Below the pieces are notes generated by a model that did no database searches, had not been told where the DNA came from, and saw nothing but the letters and a program-made list of their open reading frames with translations. The position numbers were made by a program, and so were the translations under genes. This document shows positions 55,261 to 64,000 of a stretch of 64,000 bases of DNA, piece after piece. Every line of letters starts with the position of its first letter. Within the stretch, counting starts at the first letter, position 1. This DNA comes from Favolaschia claudopus (lineage: Eukaryota; Basidiomycota; Agaricomycetes; Agaricales; Mycenaceae): the NCBI GenBank assembly GCA_037176885.1, contig JAWWNJ010000108.1:558001-622000 (forward strand), given 5' to 3'.

Positions 55261-58200
55261 CCACTCTTCCGCTGGGACGGTGCATAAGTAAGTCCTCCAC
55301 TATCCGCACCTGCCGTCGCTCACTCTAGCACCGGTGAACACCTCACGGTCCTCGCCGTTGACTCGACTTAATTAGTATTTACTGACTTCGACTTCGATTT
55401 CCAGGTTGAGTGTCACATCTCTTAGAGTCTTAGTACTTAACTTTGTAAGAACCTTGATTCCCTTGAACCTTACAGTGATAATTCGCATTGTAAATGATTC
55501 CCTAATCCAATACTAAAGGTATCGTCGAATACCCAGCCCAGCTAGGCGTCTAGGTGAGAAACACCCCCGATCTTGTTTTCTACTGACTATACCTATTACC
55601 GGTACATACAAATGGCTTTTATTCCACAACGTTTCCTCTCCAGTAGGTCATGGATGGGGAAGAATATTGAGGTTTATGTTGAAGTTCTGCTGAACAATCT
55701 GGGTAATTGTGAATTCGCAGATCTTACCTGGTATCTGACCCTCTCCCCGCCCACAGTTTTTGTCCGTTCGAACTTTTAACAAGCATAGCGAAAGTATGAC
55801 GGTACGCATTGACACGAATCACTATTCGCAGTTGAATGCTCTCTCACTTGATATTCAAATTCAAACAAGTTGACACCCTCTTTCAATTGAACGAATATCC
55901 CACTCGCACCGCCGTTTCGAGCTTTTTGGTCAGTCTGGACGCGTTATTTTGTTGATTTGCTGACCATGCCCGTTCAGATTGTAATTGACTTAATTCAAGT
56001 ATTCGTCATTCAAAATAATGCCATCGCACGGAAACTATGACGGTACGCACAAAATCTATTCACCTCTGCCTTCACCGTCGAATAGAACTTTGCTGGCTTA
56101 GACATCCAACTTCACTAGATACACCAAAGGTATGCTTCATTTCAGTTGTGCGTAGAGGTTATGTCCGGGCTCGTATTGTTCGGACTTGTGTTTGTTTCGA
56201 TGGCCGAAATGCTGATAGACTTGGATCTTGAACGGTTGCTCTCGAAAGCCGAGACCAATGACATTCTGATTTGAATCCCCGCACGCGTGTGTTCACGCTG
56301 CTCTCAGAGCGCCAATACCCGAGTAAGTAGCCAAATGTTGACTTCTTATTCAGGCGAGCTTGCGCTCCATCGTATGCCTTCGTTGGAATCCCTAGCGGGA
56401 TCTCATTCTCTAGTGTCGAAATTAGATCACTTGCTTACCTGTTTCCCGAATCTAGTGAGTTCATCTTCTGATTGCATCCCTTTACGCCTGCTGAGTTGCT
56501 TCGTCGCTTTCATTGCCGAACTGAATATCACTTTACACTCAGTGGGATGCAAGTTGCGGTTGAACATTTGGGTGAGGTGTTCGTTGGTTCCAGTTCAATT
56601 CTAAAGCTCTGCTTTCATTTTTTTGTTTGTATTCAGTTTGAGCTAAGAAAGCCGCTCAGGTTTGTTTCGGAATTGAATACGAAATTACGGTCAGTTTTTC
56701 ACTCTGATGAAGATTCTTCGACTCGCCGACCTCGGATTATGCACTAATTTGTCTGTGGAACAATGATTTATTACTTCGCACTCATAGTGACTGACTTGGT
56801 ACGTACGTATTCCACCGTCTCCTCCTATTGAGCTCGGCGGATTCGATAAATTAGTCGCTCGTTCATACGCCCCAGAACGAATGCGCAGACCGTCGGATAC
56901 TAGATCCCTAAGGTCTACATTGGACGACGCTGGTGGTGATAGAGAAGGGTGGGGAGCGCACGGCTGTAGAGTCGAAGCAAAAACGGCGGTTCAGGCGGGT
57001 GGGGAAGCGAGAGTTGGCACTGAGCCGTAGACTCGGAGAGCACCAGTACATAGAGTTCCGAAGAGTGAAGGCAGGGAACTTTCAGGGGGAACAAGTGCAC
57101 AGTGATTTGCAGGGTTTTCTACTCCTGCCAAGGTTTGATTACAAATTTGCCGTGCTGCAGCACGGATGCAGCAGTGCAAACCATGCTGCTGCACCAGCTG
57201 TCCGCGTTCTTTCTTATTGTCCTTTACGTCAATAAATTCGAACCTGTAGTCAACGGGACGTGAACAATAATTAACCACGCCACCGTCTGTGCTGCAGCAT
57301 GCTCCACCAGATTAAGCCAACAGTTACACCGACCCATCACTGCTGCAGTGTCGTGGACTTGTGGACGAAGAACATACAGCGGCCATGTCTATTATCCAAT
57401 TTACGACTTCGACCTGCTCGCAGCTTGGTGTGGAAAAGAAGGGCCTTGGCCTTGAGACCCCCAAGGAACTCTGTGAAGGCAAACCCCGGTGTCAAACAGA
57501 TGGAGACGTACTTGATGAATATGCCGCAAACCTGCCAAGAAGGTGGGAATCGAAAGAAAATTGAAGCCTACAGAGATGTGAATACCAGAGGCAGATCAAT
57601 TTTACTAACGATAACTTATTGGCCGATGAAAACTGAAGTCGCAAAGCCGAAGTCAAGACCGTGACGACACTTGCAGAGTTGAAAGACGGAGAACGGCTTC
57701 GAGAACCAGTCAATCAGGTCTTGAATTGCGGGGAAGAAAGTGAATACACCGTAATCGACTTGAAAGACGTTCGAGATGAACCAGCGAATATAAAGCTTAA
57801 GCTTGACACAAAGCTGCATCAACCAGAATGAAGGGAAGGTAGATTATCGGCGTATTTCTAAAGATTCGATCAGCAACAATTATAACGCTAATCGCACCGG
57901 TAGCCTTTCAACCAGTCTTGAGACCAATGTCGACTCGGGAGATTGTGGGAAAGATGTCTCGTTTCGTGCGCCCAGTCGGATAGAATACTGGAGGAAATTC
58001 CAGGTCAGCAGGATTTTCAGAATGAAGAAAACAAAAACACCTGTGACCTGATAAGTTCAGCATTTTGAATGTTTGCTGACTACCCGATCGTTTTGAAAGT
58101 CTGATTAGAAAAAGAGTCAATACGACGGAGAATTCAGTAAGAAAGCAAGTGAAAACACCAATAAATCTAATGAATTCGCGAAATATAACCGCTTGGCGAT

Positions 58201-60238
58201 TGAGACGCCACGACGAAAAACCCGATCATCGGAAACCGAGCGGATACGACTGAAAAGCTTCAGTAACGAATGGACCCCAGGGTGAGAATCGACCCTGACA
58301 ATGACTCAGATCATAACTTTTTCGACGTCAAATCGTGCCCAAACCGAGCAAACCGAAATAAAACTGCATTACAGTACATCTGGAAGCTCGGCTGGGAACC
58401 GGAAATGCGACAAGTTGGCATGAATCTAGAAAGAGGAGAGGGAGTCAATGAACGGAAAACTTGAATGAACAGACTGTTGGATTAAGTGAACCTTTTGAAA
58501 GCGACTAATGCCTTGATCAACCCATTCTAACCCACAGTTTGAAAGCGGTGTTGACTGCGTTGAGCGCTTGGTGTATCTGGATCTTTTCGGCGTTTCGATT
58601 TGTTGAATTTTGCTGTCTGTGTAATCTGGAGTTGACATACCTACCGACCATTGAAGCGCGAAGGGAGTGTGCAAAGCAAGCCAGTGTTACAAATCAAAGC
58701 ACAGGATGTTCAATAACAGTCCTGATACTTACCGAGACCAAAGACCGAGCGAGGGGACCAAAGCGGAAAGCAAAACAGAAGACGCTGACGCCAACGATCC
58801 CGAAGGCCGATTGGACAGACGAAGTCGACGGGCACCCAACAGACACCTAGCATCATGGTGCAATGAAGACAAATGGCGAAGTCAAGTGGTGCAGCAAGGT
58901 CATCAGAGGGTTTGCGCGGTAAATAAGGACTGCAGCACAAGTGCTCTGAGTGCTGCAGCACGTACGATCGTGAAATCGTTTCCGCAGAAGTAACCGACGA
59001 GTACGATTAGAAAGAACAGCAGTGGATCCGTGCTGCAATGTGGTGCTGACCAAGCCGAGCGACAAGGCTGGCGCACAATACGGTAGGTAGGGCGGATTCT
59101 TAGGTTCAAACGTTCAAGCATTCGCCTGCCAGAAATCTGAGTGATTCTATTGAAGGTCTGTAAGAATTAACTTGACTCCGCTGCAAGCAAGCCGCAAGTG
59201 TTTGCGGCGTCGAGCAGACATAAACAAGCGGTAACAGACACAGAAACATCAGATTCAATTCAACTACTTACAAAATTTATATCATATCTTTCTGCATTCC
59301 GCCCGATTCACCGCCAATCCGACTTGTGTAGCGCACTAGTCGCCATATCCATGCCTTTCTTTTCCGCTGAGAAAACGGCGACGTTTGAGGGTATCTGAAC
59401 GAAAGTGGTGAGCGCTGCTCCGTTTCGTGAGAGAGTTTACCACCCGATTGACTTGAACGCATCGAGAGAGCGGCGTGAGCTCAGACGAGTGCGGGAGGCG
59501 GGGTGCAGGTGGGGGCAAGAGTCGCATTTATTCTGAAAGTAAAACAAGCAGAATGGCGAGGTACCGCTGCATCACATTCGAAAGCAAATCAACTTACAGT
59601 TCTAATAAGTAGTTGCTGTGCATAGGATACGGCACGGTCGCCTCGAGTATGCGTAGAGTCGGCAGTGCAGCGCGATAGAGGCACATACCATGGCTACTCA
59701 AGCCATCATGCACGATAACCGACATAGAGGTGGCGGGCTTTGGTTAGCAGCTTTCTGCTTTAAGCCAAGGAAAAAAAGAGATGGCGAGTCATCGTCCGCC
59801 GCTTTATTTTTGAATATCAGCGAGCTCACCAACACGTCGGTGTCGGACATGTGACCAGCGACCGGGGTGCGGGGGGTGGCGTTGGCGTTGGCTGAGTCAG
59901 GAGGGAAGAGGTGGGCTCGTCGAGCGCCAGATGCGAATTGAGAGAGGAGGGCGTAAGTGAGGACGCGTCGGGAAGCCGGAGTGCACTGGGGAATATGTGT
60001 TTGGGACGTTTGGGTATGCATTCATGCCTAAACGGAACGAGGCGGTGAGTACATGTATGATGCGTTAGGTTACTTAGGTAGTGACGCGCCGGCACTCATG
60101 GAGTTGTAGCTCAAGGGCGGCAGGCGGATCAGCCTTTGCTGATTCTTTTGGTCGATCTTCACAGACAAAACACATTAGATCAGTAGATGGAGGACTTCAG
60201 ATCTGCCATCCTACTCACCGGTGTGCAGTACTGGCCAT
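55261..60238. other. Long stretch without a supported gene
   Basis: Only short ORFs. A 14-base direct repeat TATGACGGTACGCA occurs at about 55796 and 56037. Many stops in all frames; looks like old decayed sequence. Confidence 0.5.
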
Positions 60239-60980
60239 ACTTCCTCCGTTCTAAAAGTTGACGGTGTTGTTCTGGTGTTGACGAGGGCGGCAGCTGCTGC
60301 TTGAGACGGCGAAGAAGGTGAGGTGAGAGTGGAAAAGCGCGTCGAGGGGGTGTACAGTAGAGGGTGGGGAACCAGAGTGCGGCAAGTCAGCGTCGGCGGA
60401 GTGGTAGTAATCGGGTCGGGTGCCAGAGCGGCAGTGCAGGCGAAATTGGGGAGGAAATGGGCTAGAGTTGGGAGATATTCTTAAGGCAGGAAGGGGGAGA
60501 TAATGGATGACGCACCTTCATTTCATATATTTTGTTGTGTGTGCGCATCGGTGGCGGGATAGTGGTGCAAGGGCAGGAGACGAGTGGGCAGTTGCGGAAG
60601 AAAAAAGGTGTGACACGGCTAAAAAAACTCTCGTTAGCGAGGACACGAAACAGGAAAGCGGTGACACACGTTTGTCGGCTCCGAGTTCAACGCCGAAACG
60701 TCAGTGGAAGTAGGTTGTGGCGAGGAGGCGGGGAGAACGAGGCGACGGGGTTTGAAGGGAAAGCGGCGCGTTTGGTGATCAAAGTTGGCTGAGCTGATGG
60801 AGACGACCGGCAGGGTGAGAGGGGCAGACGGGGGAAAGGAAGGGACAGACGCGTCGGAGGGGGCGCTGTGTTGGGTGGTGACTGAAAGGGCGATCAGAAA
60901 GAAAAGAACTGAATTAACAGACACGCACCTTAACCCATATACCGCTACACGGCGGCTGCATCTTGCGGCGTTCGTGTCGT
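60239..60980 (-). repeat. Diverged copy of part of the 52.4-53.2 kb remnant
   Basis: GGGCAGGAGACGAGTGGGCA followed by a GGTGTGACACGGCT run (60569 on) matches GGGCAGGAGACGAGTCGGCG followed by GGTGTTGTGACGCGGCT at 53099. GACGCACCTT tracts precede both at similar distance. It is a duplicated, decayed fragment. Confidence 0.5.
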
Positions 60981-63465
60981 CGTTTGCCGGGTGAGAGTGG
61001 GTGTTGAGGTGAGGCCAAATCTCAAGAACTGAGCCAAGACGATTACTGAAACTCAAAGCCCTCAGAAAGACGGAGAGCAGCTAAGGCTGCAGCTTGAAAA
61101 CCCTCAACAAACGGAGCAGTTGCCAAATTTGTTTTGTCGTCCTCACCAGATAATTCAGGCTAAGTGTGCTGAAATTTAGAACCGCGGACAGTGCCTGGTA
61201 CTTGTTCTAGTAGCAGCTTAAAAACACCAGATTTGTGGTGGAAGTTGTGAAAGAGATGTGTTCGGAGTTCCGGCCCGCATGTCCGACGCTTGTTTGTGGT
61301 CTTCGTTGATGTCGTCAATCTCAGCTTCAAGCCGTCGACCGAGAGACAATCTAATTGTTGACAGTCTCTTCTCCACAACGGGTAAACTGTTCTCTCATGT
61401 TATGGCTTGTAGTCTGTGTGGCCTCGAAGGACTGCCCCTAACCTGCTAGTTTGCTTCTCCCAAACTCGGAGTCAGACGAATATATATATTTTCTTGGAGC
61501 GGCAGTCGTCCACACCCCCCAAAAGCTCTCTGAAGACTCGGATTCTTCTCCTCTGGGTTTCAATTGGCATGTATATACACCATCATCCTTGAACTTGCCG
61601 ATGTTACTTTCTCTCGCTTTCAGAAATCAGAATCCAATCACAAGTTTCACAACAGACCACTCTATACCTGATTTCAAAGCTCCCCTGCCTCAATCAAGTC
61701 GTCACAGTGTCTTTTTTCCCCCTTGTTTCATTTCAGCAGCCTCTCTCCATATTGAGTATGTTGCGACTTCACAGGTCACCGGCCATCCCGACCGTCTCTC
61801 TGTTCAGTCAACGCAATTGCATCATCTGCTATCATCACCCCCTAGAGATTTGAAAACTTTGAGGTAAGTTTCAACATTAATTTTGACTGTATACTATAAC
61901 GACTACAGAGGGACTCAGTACATGTATATATGAAACTACAGCTACAACTACTCCTCGTCGCTGCGCATTGGCACCGCCCAATTCCGACTCAATAGGAACA
62001 ACCTTCGCATCCCGACAATCCTCTCACGCGTATGAGAACTCCAGAATCCCAAGCCGCCGTTGAGATGAGTCGAACGAGCCCCGAGATCATATGTGTATGA
62101 GGGAGAAGGTATGAGTCGGCGTTAAACGTTTGTGTTCGACGACAACGGCGACGGCGCTGTGATCAACAGGTTCAACTTGGGGTTCACACGCCGTGGGCGG
62201 TGGAGGTGAGTAGAGGAGCAGACAATGAATCCAGAGGTACCCGTCCTCAACAACGACGAAGACAGCGGCGGCGGACGAAGGGATGAGCACGGGCTGTGGC
62301 GGGGGAGATCGGTGAGTCATTTTTACTCGAGGGATGAAGAAGATGTTAGCTTACCCGGGGTCCCAGAGGTTGAGACGATCTATCTCTTTCATCTCCCTGA
62401 TTCCTTTGCTCACAGCTACTCTCAGGCCCTTGTCGACCTCTCAGCTCACTTACTTCAACATCACCGCCGCTATCATCAAGTTGCGGCGATGCATTCCCAA
62501 CTTCAGCATTAGTATGTTTCCCTCATTTCTGGTTGAGTTGCCCTACTAATAATTAGTCTACAGCGACTTCTCGTTTGATTTGCCTGCTCTCTGTGTTCTT
62601 GAATCCATCTTCGCCGATCTCAACATCGTTCGACCTCGATTTAAGCCGGTTCGTTAAATTTGTGAAATCACGGGAATTTCTATGGGTCGGATTCGGGGTC
62701 AGATGCATGGTGCGTCTTCTAATTCATGCCCTTTATTCTCACTTCGACTCTGAACTGACTTGTTGCAATTTCCGGCTCCAGATGTTACATTAGCGCGAAC
62801 GTGCTGCTGAGAACCTCAAAACCAAGGTGCCTTAGATCCCTCTTTGTCTTCGATTTTGACTTTGCTGACTTCAATATCGACTCAAGGCCACTTCTTCTTG
62901 TCTACGGCTTGTCCTGATTTCAACGAAAGTTAAAAGCTTAGGTGTTGGCTAAGTTTCAGGTTATCAAGGGTCTAAAGGTGCGCATTTTCCTTTTATCGTC
63001 GAATCCAACGGTGTACTTATCTGTCTATTGCTTGCAGACCGCCGACCTACGCACTCGACACGTTCAAAACCAGCCCGAGTCTTGACTCTAATAATTCACT
63101 TACTAGGTGCGTGTTGGCTCGTTGCGTTCACTTTCAAAACGACTAGTAATAGACTTGATCTAACTTCGTTCGCATTAGTACATACGCACGATAATTGCCC
63201 AAAAAAATCAGTCTGCTGGCTTGGCGATAGAACTTCGAATTTTGATGGTTGTTTGTTCGTTGAGGATTTTCGACTGTTGGGCTTTGATTAAATTTTGGAT
63301 TCAATTTTACCGGCGCGTTCATGGCGCCTTATTATTTTCGTCTCAATGGTTAATTCGTCTTCATTGCTGGATTATCTCAGTACACTTCAATGACTGGTTT
63401 GGTTGGGCGTCGAGTTGCTTTAATCTGGGATTTTATGGTTGTATCCTAACTGTACAAATAACTAA
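60981..63465. other. No supported gene
   Basis: Short ORFs only (for example 61451-61867 plus), without domain or splice support. Confidence 0.45.
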
Positions 63466-64000
63466 CCAGGGGTGATTCCATTCACGCGAATCCCCAACGG
63501 TATCAGCTCGTGCGCAAGAGTTGAAGACCGGCGTCGCATGTCCAATAGCGCTCTTAGACACGAGATACGGGAAGGAGACTGCCCCGGTGGCGAGACCTTT
63601 GTCCATCCATTCATTGAGGAGATGACTTGTGGCGCAAATTTCTTCGCGGCCAGCGTGTCTGCGGTCTTCCAACGTTTTGAAGGAGGGGCAGAAACGCGAA
63701 GGTGAGCCAATCGAAATTGACCTACATCTCTTCTGCCAAAAGATATGATATAGTGGGTAGTACCGCATTCGTGTTGAGCATGTCGGTAAATCATCTTGCG
63801 AAACAGCATCAAAGTACGCCGAGACGTAGTCTGTGGCCGTCGCGTCTGGGCGAGTGTAGCTTCCTCGATGGATGCCTGCGTTGTTGACGAGGACCGCGAC
63901 AGCCTTCTCGCGTTCGCCAATGGCCGCAGCAAGACGCGTTGCTTCCAACGGCATCAGAAAATAGAGTTGAGTGTTTGGCCCTACCCAGCGAGGCTTTGAA
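63466..64000 (-). pseudogene. Short-chain dehydrogenase/reductase remnant, cut by the window end
   Basis: Minus-strand fragments in order: EREKAVAVLVNNAGIHRGSY (NNAG motif), FDAVSQDD, then in a shifted frame DMLNTNAVLPTISYLLAE, then KFAPQVISSMNGWTK. After another shift come SFPYLVSKSAIGHAT (the YxxxK catalytic pair) and LAHELIPLGIRVNGITPG. These are the ordered SDR signatures of a Rossmann NAD(P)-dependent oxidoreductase, but at least three frame changes are needed. The N-terminal GxxxGxG part lies beyond 64000. A GTTAGT donor follows GITPG. Confidence 0.7.

Overview
The window is nuclear DNA of a mushroom-forming basidiomycete (Agaricomycetes). Genes are broken by many short introns (about 45-65 bases, GT-AG with CTRAY-like branch points). 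There is a TET/JBP-type 2-oxoglutarate oxygenase of the kind expanded in agarics, F-box families typical of agarics, and a large Ty3/gypsy retrotransposon. I recognise no exact species.

Layout. 0-3.5 kb: one unknown six-exon gene, then a repeat-rich stretch with a tRNA-like sequence, an array of about 15 short GGGA-NN-TCCC palindromes and a 105-bp direct duplication. 3.5-21 kb: a dense cluster of rapidly diverging genes. It holds two clearly paralogous F-box genes in opposite orientation (3508-4867 and 5929-7397), a third relative with the same CG..CP C-terminal cysteine motif (12814-13880), a RING-finger gene (15389-16091), and several nuclear-looking or unknown multi-exon genes. 21-23 kb: an F-box/leucine-rich gene with an in-frame stop. 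23.3-27.8 kb: two minisatellites, a nine-exon TET/JBP-like dioxygenase gene that splices cleanly to 533 aa with its HxD...H...R catalytic residues, and, tail to tail with it, a six-exon gene for a 442-aa nuclear-type protein with an N-terminal Cys/His cluster. 28-33.5 kb is gene-poor.

33,575-50,975: an intact, recently inserted 17.4-kb Ty3/gypsy element on the minus strand. Its 1364/1363-bp LTRs differ by eye only in one G-run; it has a 4-bp target duplication (CCGC), a primer-binding site and a polypurine tract. gag, pro and pol (with pro and pol overlapping as TAATG) fill its 5' half. The half next to the 3' LTR carries three intron-containing genes on the opposite strand. The first encodes a 981-aa protein with a textbook Zn2Cys6 spacing, the second a protein with a CxxC...CxxC cluster, the third a coiled/basic protein whose last exon encodes a CCHC knuckle.

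The whole element (LTRs, gag-pol and cargo genes, exons and introns) is studded with the palindrome TTCCGCGGAA: 12 perfect copies, three near-perfect ones and many half-forms. It matches the TCCGCGGA site bound by the yeast Zn2Cys6 factors Pdr1/Pdr3. The rebuilt empty target site, TCCCGCGGAA, differs from the motif at one base. I infer a retroelement that carries its own DNA-binding protein(s) and their dispersed sites, possibly for anti-silencing, transcription control or integration targeting. This is the most promising candidate for an undescribed system here.

51-64 kb: mostly decayed sequence, with duplicated remnants of a minus-strand gene (52.4-55.3 kb, related block at 60.2-61.0 kb) and, at the right edge, a frameshifted short-chain dehydrogenase/reductase pseudogene.
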